Shown piece by piece: positions 5,961 through 12,861 of a stretch of DNA of 12,969 bases; the first letter of the stretch is position 1; each line of letters opens with the position of its first letter. The DNA comes from Oscillospiraceae bacterium. Its GTDB lineage: Bacteria; Bacillota; Clostridia; Oscillospirales; Ruminococcaceae. A program made the position numbers and the translations under genes. Under the pieces are notes generated by a model. That model made no database searches. It was not told the DNA's origin and saw nothing but the letters and a program-made list of their open reading frames with translations. The stretch covers positions 1 to 12,969 of the forward strand of contig CAAGDT010000198.1 of NCBI GenBank assembly GCA_900768675.1, in the 5' to 3' direction.

Positions 5961-8305
5961 TTCGCCAGCTTTCTCTCCTGAACCTTTATAACCGCCATGT
6001 CGCCGCTGTAAATCGGGCTGCTGAAATTAGCCGATTCTCCATTTATTTCAAGAACTATCTCGCTTCCCGGCACGGTAGGGTCTATGCTTATATAGTTGAG
6101 CAGGTCGAGAAGAATATTCCCGTTTTCGCTGTAGGGCAGGCTTATGCTTTCCCCGTTCAGGGTCAGCGTTATCCCGCTTTTTGCCGTCCTGTCAAAGGGA
6201 ATTGCGTTTGCGGCAGGCTTTTCTTCGGGAATTTCCCCTGCTTCGGGTGCAGTTTCAACTGCTTCTCCCGCCTTTTCCTCCTCAAAGCTCATTCCTGCAA
6301 ATAAATTCATATATTCGCTTTCCTCGTCGGTAAGCTCAAATTCGGGCATTTCCGATTCTTCTGCTTCTTCGGCGGTTTCCTCTGGAACAGCGGGGCTTTC
6401 TTCCGCTTTTTTGGCGGGGCTTTCTTCCGCTGCGGCGGGGCTTTCTTCCGCTGCGGCGGGGCTGTTTTCCGCTGCGGCGGGGCTATTTTCCGCTGCGGCG
6501 GGGTCTGCTTCTGCACCTAAAATATTACCAAAAGCGTCGCATACGGAAATCACGTCCCCGTCGGAAAGCTCGTAGTCCTCGTTTTCCTCTTTGCCGTTTA
6601 CGATATATTCTACCCCGTCAAGCTCTGCGTCAAGGTTTCTCATAAGGTCGCCAAGAGTTACGTTGCCCGTAGTTTCAATCTCGTCAAAGGGCTGGATTTC
6701 GTAGTCGGCGGGCTTCTCTCCGCCGTTTACAAAGGCTTTAAGCCCGATAGGGTGCTTTTCGCCGCCGAAATTCACAAAGCCCTCCCTGAATCTTCCGTAA
6801 TTCAGCAGGTCGGAAAGCTTTGCCGCCGCATTTGCGCCGCTTACAGCAGGCACAAAGCGGATTCTGTCGCCCTGTGAAACCTTTGTCATAATGGAGGCGG
6901 GTCTGTCGTTGACATAAACCTCTGCGGGAGTCATAGCGCCGCCCTTTAAGGTTCTGCGGCTTCCGTTAAGGGTAAAGGAAAGATTCCTGCCGCTTCTTCC
7001 CATAATTTCAGCCGACTTGTAGCCTGCGCCCGTAAGCGCTTCGTAAACGCTCAGCTGCTTTGTATCGAAAACCCTTACCTTGCTGTCGTTTACGGTAACA
7101 ACCGAGAAGTCGTAGCCCTGATTGAGTACCGAAGTAACCGCAATTCCAAGGGGAGTTACATACTCTGCTCCAAGCTTTGCGCCGCCTTCGTCAACGTTCT
7201 TAAGGAAATCTCCGCCGCCGATAGCAACTCTTGCTTCGTCAAGCTGTAATTTCTGTGCAATAGCTGCCGGTAATCCCTCGATAAGGCTTCCGCCGCCTAC
7301 AAGGAAAACTGCGGCGGGAGAGCCGCCGTTTGCGGAAATAATAGCGCTGCAAACCGTTTCGGCAAGGGCGTCAACTGCGGGAGTTACCATTTTCAGTATA
7401 TCCGCCGCCTTTACCTTATGGGGTATGCCCAGAATATCCCTGTACTCAATCTCGCTTTCTCCCCCTGAGCAGCTCTGCTTAAGATTTTCCGCTGTATTGA
7501 AATCCACAAGATAGGTTCTTATTATTTCTTCTGTGATTTCATCGCCTGCTGTGGTTGCCATAGCGTAAGCGCATACCGCCCCGTCCTTTGCAATTGCAAT
7601 ATCCGAGGTACCTGCACCTATATCTACAAGGGCAATATTGATAAGCCGTATTTCGGGAGGAACAATAACGTTCATTGCCGCAATAGGCTCCAGCGTAAGG
7701 CTTGTTACCTCAAGCCCGTTCAAATCCATTACCGCATACAGTCCCTCGACAACAATGCCGGGAAGAAATGCAGCAACAAGCTCAATCTGTGCTGTCCCGC
7801 CCTTATGACCCTCAAGGCTTATTATCTTGTAGTCGTCAAGGCGATAGCTTATTATGGAATGACCAACGCAGTAGAAGGCGGTCTTTCCCGGATTCTTTTC
7901 GTCAAGCTCCGCCTGTGCCTTTTGTATTGTTTCAATTTCCATGGATTTTACCGTATCTTCGGTAAGATAGTCCTTCTCCGAAACGTCAAAATCCATCTTT
8001 ACCTGACAGGTTTTAAGGGCACGTCCTGCTGCGGCGATTGAAACCCGCTCCAGCTTCACACCGTTTCTTTCTTCAAGCTGCGCCTTTACAATTGAAACTA
8101 TCTTTGCAACCTGCTTTATGTCCTCAACCTGTCCGTCAACCATAGCCCGCTTGGTGTGGGGAACGCTTATGTAGTCCTTAAGCCGCAGCTTTTCGTCCTC
8201 GTATTCCCCGATTATGCCCACAACGGTTCTTGTTCCTATATCAAGGGCAAAAACAAGCTCGCCCTGGGGCTTTAACTCCTGCCCCGAAGTTATATTTTCG
8301 CTCAT
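5957..8305 (-). CDS. FtsA-like actin-fold protein with four C-terminal beta-grasp-like modules
   Basis: Residues 16-400 match the FtsA/PilM actin-like ATPase fold: phosphate-1 motif FALDIGTRT (19-27), an inserted 1C-like region (about 85-165), phosphate-2 motif ALVDIGAGTSDIAI (225-238) and adenosine motif VFLVGGGSLIEG (333-344). FtsA itself tethers FtsZ to the membrane and is about 420 residues; this protein has 782. The extra part contains four modules with Asn and Asp 14 residues apart: N466-D480, N527-D541, N570-D584, N755-D769. Each has the form [FVI]-[VI]-N-[DG] ... GD-x-I/V-x-[VF], resembling the end of ThiS/MoaD folds. Residues 600-705 are a Pro/Ala/Glu linker. I see no clear C-terminal amphipathic helix, so membrane attachment is not evident. 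The start overlaps the Rrf2 stop (TAATG), with AAAGGA upstream. It could serve division, wall synthesis or a pilus-like system; the sequence does not decide. Confidence 0.85.
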   Translation of the reverse strand: MSENITSGQELKPQGELVFALDIGTRTVVGIIGEYEDEKLRLKDYISVPHTKRAMVDGQVEDIKQVAKIVSIVKAQLEERNGVKLERVSIAAAGRALKTCQVKMDFDVSEKDYLTEDTVKSMEIETIQKAQAELDEKNPGKTAFYCVGHSIISYRLDDYKIISLEGHKGGTAQIELVAAFLPGIVVEGLYAVMDLNGLEVTSLTLEPIAAMNVIVPPEIRLINIALVDIGAGTSDIAIAKDGAVCAYAMATTAGDEITEEIIRTYLVDFNTAENLKQSCSGGESEIEYRDILGIPHKVKAADILKMVTPAVDALAETVCSAIISANGGSPAAVFLVGGGSLIEGLPAAIAQKLQLDEARVAIGGGDFLKNVDEGGAKLGAEYVTPLGIAVTSVLNQGYDFSVVTVNDSKVRVFDTKQLSVYEALTGAGYKSAEIMGRSGRNLSFTLNGSRRTLKGGAMTPAEVYVNDRPASIMTKVSQGDRIRFVPAVSGANAAAKLSDLLNYGRFREGFVNFGGEKHPIGLKAFVNGGEKPADYEIQPFDEIETTGNVTLGDLMRNLDAELDGVEYIVNGKEENEDYELSDGDVISVCDAFGNILGAEADPAAAENSPAAAENSPAAAEESPAAAEESPAKKAEESPAVPEETAEEAEESEMPEFELTDEESEYMNLFAGMSFEEEKAGEAVETAPEAGEIPEEKPAANAIPFDRTAKSGITLTLNGESISLPYSENGNILLDLLNYISIDPTVPGSEIVLEINGESANFSSPIYSGDMAVIKVQERKLAK
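6389..6502 (-). repeat. 21-base tandem repeat coding for a Pro/Ala/Glu linker
   Basis: About five units of 21 bases encode the heptad NSPAAAE or ESPAAAE (residues 602-639). The first units are near-identical in DNA; the later ones have diverged to SPAKKAE and SPAVPE. The units keep the reading frame, so changes in copy number would lengthen or shorten the linker of the FtsA-like protein without breaking it. The linker separates beta-grasp-like modules three and four. Confidence 0.9.
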
Positions 8306-8727
8306 TACTGCCGTCCTTTCACTTCTGCCAGCTTATCGAAGGTCTGCATTTTAAGCATATCGCTTACCTTTTCGGTTATTTCCCCGAAAACGTGCCTGTA
8401 AGCGCAGGGAAGCCCGTTGCTTCCGTCCTTGCAGCTGCACACATATTCCTCTCTTACGCATCTGCTGAAGCAATAAGAGCCTTCAACCAGCTCCACAATA
8501 TCGTAAAGGGAGATTTTTTCGGGAGGAAGAGCCAGCTCGTAGCCGCCGCCTGCGCCCTTGTAGCTTTTTACAATTCCCGCAGCGGAAAGCTTACGCAGTA
8601 TCTTAAGGGCAAATCTCTGTGGCACGTCGGTAGCCTCGGAAATCGCCTTTGCGCCTGTCCTTTGTCCGTTTTTTACAAGCCTGTCCACTATGCGTACCGC
8701 ATAGTCGGTTTCAAGTGTTATATGCAT
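8305..8727 (-). CDS. Rrf2-family transcriptional regulator with a cysteine cluster
   Basis: The 140-residue protein has the Rrf2 winged helix: MHITLETDYAVRIV at the start, a recognition helix around VPQRFALKILRKL (35-47) and the wing KGAGGGYELA (57-66). Rrf2 proteins bind promoters as dimers, and many sense iron-sulfur clusters, nitric oxide or redox state through three cysteines, as in IscR and NsrR. This one has five cysteines in its sensory half (86, 90, 97, 99, 108), so a cluster or redox ligand is likely, though the spacing differs from IscR. It starts 15 bases after the rpoD stop, with GAAAGG upstream, and its stop shares one base with the start of the FtsA-like gene (TAATG). That implies co-transcription with rpoD and coupled translation with the next gene. 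No iscS or iscU neighbour is present, so the target genes are unknown. Confidence 0.92.
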   Translation of the reverse strand: MHITLETDYAVRIVDRLVKNGQRTGAKAISEATDVPQRFALKILRKLSAAGIVKSYKGAGGGYELALPPEKISLYDIVELVEGSYCFSRCVREEYVCSCKDGSNGLPCAYRHVFGEITEKVSDMLKMQTFDKLAEVKGRQ

Positions 8728-8742
8728 GGGCTTTACCTTTCG

Positions 8743-9825
8743 TCAATCGAGAAAATCCTTGAGCTTCTTGCTTCTTGATGGGTGGCGAAGCTTTCTGAGC
8801 GCCTTTGCTTCAATCTGCCTTATGCGCTCTCTTGTAACGTTGAACTCCTTACCTACCTCTTCGAGGGTGCGCTGTCTTCCGTCCTCTAAGCCGAAGCGCA
8901 GTCTTAAAACCTTGCCCTCACGCTCGGTAAGTGTATTAAGTACCTCGTCAAGCTGCTCCTTTAAAAGGGTAAGGGAAGCCGCTTCTGCAGGTGCAGGGGC
9001 TTCCTCGTCGGGGATAAAGTCGCCTAAATGACTGTCCTCCTCCTCGCCGATAGGGGTTTCAAGGGAAACAGGGTCCTGAGAAATTCTGATTATTTCACGA
9101 ACACGGTCAAGGGGCAGCTTAAGCTCCTCCGCAATTTCCTCTGCGGTAGCCTCTCTGCCGTTTTTATGGAGCAGGGTGCTGCTTACCTTCTTTACCTTTG
9201 TTATGGTTTCAACCATGTGCACAGGGATACGGATTGTTCTTGCCTGGTCGGCAATAGCTCTTGTAATCGCCTGTCTAATCCACCAGGTAGCGTAGGTTGA
9301 GAACTTGTAGCCCTTAGTGTAGTCGAACTTTTCAACCGCCTTGATAAGACCTAAGTTGCCCTCCTGGATAAGGTCCAGGAACTGCATGCCTCTGCCCACA
9401 TATCTTTTTGCAATACTTACAACAAGACGTAAATTCGCTTCGGAAAGGCGCTTTTTTGCGTAGGGGTCGCCCTGGGACATACGCTGTGCAAGCTCGATTT
9501 CCTCCTCGGGGGAAAGGAGAGGCACTCTGCCTATTTCCTTTAAATAGATTTTTACCGGGTCGTCAATTGCAATCTGGTCGGTAGACAGGGCAAGGTCAAG
9601 GTCATCGTCTCCTGCAAAATCAAGGGCATTATCAAGGTCATCGTCAACGGTAAAGTCGTCGATGATGTCGATATTGTTTGCCTCAAAGTCGTCGTAGAGC
9701 TTGTCAATCTGCTCTGCGTCGTAGTCGCAGCTTTCAAGGGCGTCGGTAATCTCCTTGGTTGTAAGCTTTCCGTTCTGCTTGCCGTGTTCAATAAGCTCGG
9801 TAAGGGCGGACTTATTTTCTGACAT
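8743..9825 (-). CDS. rpoD: Primary RNA polymerase sigma factor (sigma-A/RpoD)
   Basis: This is the housekeeping sigma factor that directs RNA polymerase to -10/-35 promoters. The 360-residue length fits the short Firmicutes sigma-A. Region 1.1 is at about 8-56, followed by an acidic stretch (56-80). Region 1.2 begins DPVKIYLKEIGRVPLLSPEEE (89-109). Region 2 contains ANLRLVVSIAKRYVGRG and FSTYATWWIRQAI, the core-binding and -10 melting segments (130-187). Region 3 spans about 205-280 and region 4 about 290-356, ending with the -35 helix TRERIRQIEAKALRKLR (331-347). The ATG is preceded by AAAGGAAG. It follows dnaG with a 179-base gap that holds structured element B, keeping the classic dnaG-rpoD order. 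No convincing promoter is visible in the gap, so read-through from dnaG is likely. Confidence 0.98.
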   Translation of the reverse strand: MSENKSALTELIEHGKQNGKLTTKEITDALESCDYDAEQIDKLYDDFEANNIDIIDDFTVDDDLDNALDFAGDDDLDLALSTDQIAIDDPVKIYLKEIGRVPLLSPEEEIELAQRMSQGDPYAKKRLSEANLRLVVSIAKRYVGRGMQFLDLIQEGNLGLIKAVEKFDYTKGYKFSTYATWWIRQAITRAIADQARTIRIPVHMVETITKVKKVSSTLLHKNGREATAEEIAEELKLPLDRVREIIRISQDPVSLETPIGEEEDSHLGDFIPDEEAPAPAEAASLTLLKEQLDEVLNTLTEREGKVLRLRFGLEDGRQRTLEEVGKEFNVTRERIRQIEAKALRKLRHPSRSKKLKDFLD

Positions 9826-9852
9826 ATTATCTTCCTTTCTTTCACTTCTGTT

Positions 9853-9957
9853 CAGGCTGACGATAAACCATCATCTGCGTCGTCAACTGCATAACGGCAG
9901 GCACAAAGCCTAGCCGTTATACAGTTTCCTAGCATCTGACGGCTTCTCGCCAACCTT
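9853..9957 (-). ncRNA. Structured leader RNA element, copy B (before rpoD)
   Basis: This is the second copy of the element at 4115-4219, the same 105-base length and 83 of 105 bases identical. The outer stem pairs 9943-9957 with 9853-9867, the second stem 9936-9942 with 9868-9874 and the third stem 9919-9925 with 9886-9892. The internal loop parts are 9926-9935 and 9875-9885, and the apical hairpin is 9893-9918; these are identical to copy A. The third stem has seven good pairs here, although its sequence differs at most positions from copy A. Wobble pairs such as G-U in the outer and second stems would be A-C mismatches on the plus strand, so the RNA is made from the minus strand, like rpoD. 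It ends 27 bases before the rpoD start and does not cover its ribosome binding site. Its function is unknown. Confidence 0.85.
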
Positions 9958-9983
9958 ACTATGGTTTTTTGACAAATTGTTTT

Positions 9984-10001
9984 TTCAGGCTGTCATTAGC
10001 C
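9984..10001 (-). repeat. Possible remnant of the structured element's outer stem
   Basis: On the minus strand this short stretch contains CAGCCTGAA, identical to the 3' outer-stem strand plus flanking bases in copies A and B, preceded by a TAATG resembling their TTATCG. About 13 of 18 positions match copy B. It lies right after the dnaG stop and before copy B. It could be a decayed third copy, a competing strand for the outer stem, or chance. Confidence 0.35.
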
Positions 10002-10004
10002 ACA

Positions 10005-11753
10005 TTATTTTTTTGCTTTCCTTCGCACCGCTTCAAGAAGCTCCTCGTCGGTCATCTCTGCGGGGCTTTTCTTGTTTTTGTTTTCCTTGTGCTTCAAGAG
10101 CACCGCTATATATTCGTCAAGCCTTGGGATACTGTAGGGAAGCATATCCCCCTGCTTGCATATACCTGTTATTCTTCCCATTTCCTCCGCCGTAAATTCG
10201 CCGCCGATTGACATAATATCAATACCTGCGCCGCTTTTTATGCGTTCTGCGATAAAAATATACAGCTTTCGGTTAAATTCGGTAGGAAAATCCTCCGGCA
10301 GCAGCTTTTTCTCCACATACTGGAGCCTGTCGGGAGAATGGAACAAAAAGGCGATTATTCCCCTTTCCGCCCGCTCCTCAACGGGATATTTCATAGCGTC
10401 CGGGTTTATCGTATCTCTCTGTGGGGCGCTTCTGATAAGCTTTCGCTCCTCTTCCTTCCTGCTGTAACCGCTGTTTCGCCTCATTCTGTCCTTTACAAGG
10501 TCGGTAACAACCGAGGGCTGCTGACCTGTAAGGGAGGCGGTTTCGGATATATATACCGCCCGTTCCGTGGGGCTTTCTATCTGGGCGAGAAAGGCAACCG
10601 CTTTCCCGAGAAACTCTGATTTTCCGGCAGGAACCGACAAATCCAGCCCCGCCTTAAGCTTGCGGAACTCGAAATCAATGGCTGTTGCCGTTCCCTCAAG
10701 GATATGACGGAAGCTTTCAGCGCCGAATTTCTTTATATACTCGTCAGGGTCCTTAGCGTCGGGAATACTCAGAACCCTCGTCTTAAGCCCCGCCTCGTTC
10801 AGCAGGTTTATCGCCTTCATTGTGGCTTTCTGTCCTGCCCCGTCGGCATCGTATGAGATTACAACCTCGCTCGTGTACCGCTTCATAAGGTTTGCCTGAG
10901 AAGCGGTTATTGCAGTACCGAGAGTTGCAACAGCGTTATCAAAGCCCGCCTGATTAAGGGCGATAACGTCCATATACCCCTCGCAGAGGATAAAGCAGCT
11001 TTCCTTTGTGTTCTTTGCGAAATTAAGGGAGAAGATATTGTCCCTTTTCTGGAACACAAGTGTTTCATCGCTGTTGAGGTACTTTGCGGGAGCGTCGGGT
11101 TCAAGGGTCCTGCCACCAAAGGCAATTACATTTCCCCGCCTGTCTATAATCGGGAACATAACCCTTTTGCGGAATTTATCGTAAAGACTGTTGTTTTTTC
11201 GTGTTATTAGTGCAGCCGCTTCCATTTCCTCGTCCTTGTAGCCCTTTGAGCGCAGGTAGAACTGCAAGTTGTGCCAGCCGTCGGGAGCGAAGCCAAGCCC
11301 GTACTTTCGTATGGTGTTGGGGGTAAGCTGTCGCTGATACAGGTAGTCAAGTCCCTCTTTTCCCTCCGGGGACAGGAGAACATCACGGAAATACCGTGCC
11401 GCCTCCCTGTTCATTTCCAGCATACGGACTCTCTTGTTAGCGCCGCTGTCGGTAAATTCATCATCGGGGAGGGAAAGACCTGCCCGCTGGGCAAGGAATT
11501 TTACGCTTTCAACATAGTCAAGCCGCTCGATAAGTCTTATAAAAGTGATAACGTCCCCGCCTGCGCCGCAGCCGAAGCAGTAGAAGCTCTGACTTTCGGT
11601 GTAGATATGGCAGGAGGGCGTTTTTTCCGAATGAAAGGGACAGGCACAGACATAATCCCTGCCTGTTCGCTTTATATTCACATAGGAGGACATAACCGAT
11701 ACTATATCGCTGCTCTGGCGCAGAGTATCAAGAAAGCTGTCGGGAATACGCAA
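10005..11753 (-). CDS. dnaG: DNA primase DnaG
   Basis: DnaG makes the RNA primers for replication and works with the replicative helicase. Numbering here counts from the in-frame GTG at 11759, which would give 584 residues. The zinc-binding domain shows CPFH ... CFGC (Cys40, His43, Cys61, Cys64). The polymerase core follows, with the TOPRIM motifs EGYMDV (Glu260) and SYDADGAG (Asp304, Asp306). Residues from about 440 form a shortened helicase-binding region. I prefer the TTG at 11751-11753, which starts the protein at MRIPDSF as in other DnaG proteins. GGAGG at 11761-11765 is 7 bases before the TTG but only one base before the GTG. The gene begins 24 bases after the dGTPase stop, so they are probably one transcript; rpoD follows 179 bases later. 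Confidence 0.97.
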   Translation of the reverse strand: MRIPDSFLDTLRQSSDIVSVMSSYVNIKRTGRDYVCACPFHSEKTPSCHIYTESQSFYCFGCGAGGDVITFIRLIERLDYVESVKFLAQRAGLSLPDDEFTDSGANKRVRMLEMNREAARYFRDVLLSPEGKEGLDYLYQRQLTPNTIRKYGLGFAPDGWHNLQFYLRSKGYKDEEMEAAALITRKNNSLYDKFRKRVMFPIIDRRGNVIAFGGRTLEPDAPAKYLNSDETLVFQKRDNIFSLNFAKNTKESCFILCEGYMDVIALNQAGFDNAVATLGTAITASQANLMKRYTSEVVISYDADGAGQKATMKAINLLNEAGLKTRVLSIPDAKDPDEYIKKFGAESFRHILEGTATAIDFEFRKLKAGLDLSVPAGKSEFLGKAVAFLAQIESPTERAVYISETASLTGQQPSVVTDLVKDRMRRNSGYSRKEEERKLIRSAPQRDTINPDAMKYPVEERAERGIIAFLFHSPDRLQYVEKKLLPEDFPTEFNRKLYIFIAERIKSGAGIDIMSIGGEFTAEEMGRITGICKQGDMLPYSIPRLDEYIAVLLKHKENKNKKSPAEMTDEELLEAVRRKAKK

Positions 11754-11765
11754 GCCCACTCCTCC
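11751..11765 (-). promoter_or_regulatory. Ribosome binding site deciding the dnaG start
   Basis: A strong GGAGG (11761-11765) precedes two possible starts. GTG (11757-11759) is one base away, too close for normal initiation. TTG (11751-11753) is 7 bases away, the usual distance. The TTG start also trims two residues that precede the conserved RIP-D-F beginning of DnaG. A rare TTG start with an optimal ribosome binding site may set primase output. Confidence 0.75.
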
Positions 11766-11777
11766 TTTTTCCGTTTA

Positions 11778-12779
11778 TCAGATATAGTTTCTGCTCCATG
11801 ATTTCGGTATGCAAAGCTCCTTAAAGCAGTCAACCGCATACTCGTCCGTCATACAGGAAATAAAGTCGCAGACCGCAATTTCCTTTCCGTCCTCTTCTGC
11901 AATCCTGCGGTAGAGAGGCGGCATTTCCTCCGGGTGCTTAAGGTAATGCCCGTAAAGATACTCAACTATATCGCATGCCTTTGACTTTTCCTGATTTGTT
12001 TCCTCGGCGTAGTAAACGTTCTTGAACATATACTCCCTCAGCTGGTCGTGAGCCTCTTTCGTTTCCTCGTCATAGCGGATTTCGTCTGTGCTGTTTTCTA
12101 TTATCGACTTTACAAGGGTAGTTATACGCTTGCTTTTTGTATCGCCAAGAACCTTTATGGGCTTTTCGGGCAGGTCGGAGGGCTTTATTACTCCTCCTCT
12201 TATTGCGTCCTCAATATCGTGGTTTATGTAGGCGATTTTATCCGCAAATTTTACAATAACCCCTTCAAGTGTATCTGCGGTCATATTCGTATGGCAGAGT
12301 ATTCCGTTTATAACCTCTTTCGTAAGGTTCAGTCCTGCTCCGTCCCGCTCTATCCGCTCAACAACACGCACGCTCTGGCGGTAGTGGGTAAAGCCGCCGG
12401 AATACAGCCTTGCAAGGGTTCTTTCCCCGTCGTGACCGAAGGGAGTATGTCCAAGGTCGTGACCTAAGGCGATTGCCTCGGTTAAGTCCTCGTTGAGCCG
12501 CAGCGCTCTTGCAATTGTTCTTGCTATCTGTGCAACCTCAAGGGTATGGGTAAGTCTTGTGCGGTAGTGGTCGGATTTCGGGATAAGAAACACCTGAGTT
12601 TTCTGCTTTAAACGCCTGAATGCGTTGCAGTGGATAATCCTGTCCCTGTCCCGCTGGAAGTCGGTCCTTATATCGCAGGGCTCCTCGTATCTCTCCCGCC
12701 CCGCCGAGTCGCAGCACTTGCAGGCGTAGGAGGAAAGGGTCTTTTTTTCTATATCAATAGTAATTTCTCTTGGCAGCAT
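11778..12779 (-). CDS. dgt: HD-domain deoxynucleoside triphosphate triphosphohydrolase (dGTPase-like)
   Basis: Enzymes of this family hydrolyse a dNTP to the deoxynucleoside and tripolyphosphate and help keep the dNTP pool balanced. The 333-residue protein shows FRRLKQKTQVF (54-64), RLTHTLEVAQIARTIA with His78, the metal-binding HDLGHTPFGHDGE (His107, Asp108, His111, His116) and the later Asp of KFADKIAYINHDIEDA (Asp180). These are the H-HD-D metal ligands and flanking family motifs. The N-terminal part has a small cysteine cluster (20, 22, 23, 35) of unknown use. The gene stands just before dnaG and rpoD, which is a recurring order in Clostridia and fits a role in replication. The ATG has AAGGAAAG upstream. 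It is the first gene of the apparent operon. The symbol is by family; the preferred dNTP cannot be read from the sequence. Confidence 0.93.
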   Translation of the reverse strand: MLPREITIDIEKKTLSSYACKCCDSAGRERYEEPCDIRTDFQRDRDRIIHCNAFRRLKQKTQVFLIPKSDHYRTRLTHTLEVAQIARTIARALRLNEDLTEAIALGHDLGHTPFGHDGERTLARLYSGGFTHYRQSVRVVERIERDGAGLNLTKEVINGILCHTNMTADTLEGVIVKFADKIAYINHDIEDAIRGGVIKPSDLPEKPIKVLGDTKSKRITTLVKSIIENSTDEIRYDEETKEAHDQLREYMFKNVYYAEETNQEKSKACDIVEYLYGHYLKHPEEMPPLYRRIAEEDGKEIAVCDFISCMTDEYAVDCFKELCIPKSWSRNYI

Positions 12780-12832
12780 AATATTTACTTTCCTTATACA
12801 TCAGCGTGTTGAAATAATTTTTCCGATGGGTT

Positions 12833-12861
12833 ATTATCTTATGGTCGCCTCTAATACTAAT
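12833..12861 (-). promoter_or_regulatory. Weak promoter candidate for the dgt-dnaG operon
   Basis: On the minus strand GATAAT (12833-12838) is a fair -10 box within ATAAGATAATA, the same 11 bases found at the proximal leuS promoter. The hexamer 17 bases upstream (ATTAGT) is a poor -35 and lies inside the palindromic repeat. Transcription would start near 12826, leaving a leader of about 47 bases. No better promoter is visible, and the true one could lie beyond the window. Confidence 0.3.

Noticed and set aside
6389..6502. CRISPR-like array
   Set aside because: The units are contiguous 21-base coding repeats without spacers.
6144..6575. Ser/Ala-rich plus-strand frame of 143 codons
   Set aside because: Its composition is just the mirror of the 21-base repeat and the Glu-rich linker of the FtsA-like gene.
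8230..8778. Plus-strand open frame of 182 codons across the Rrf2 gene
   Set aside because: It is antisense to a well-supported regulator and the ends of two other genes, and shows no recognisable domain.
9958..10004. Promoter for rpoD in the dnaG-rpoD gap
   Set aside because: TTGTCA and CATAGT are present but not at a workable spacing from each other, and no other pair fits.
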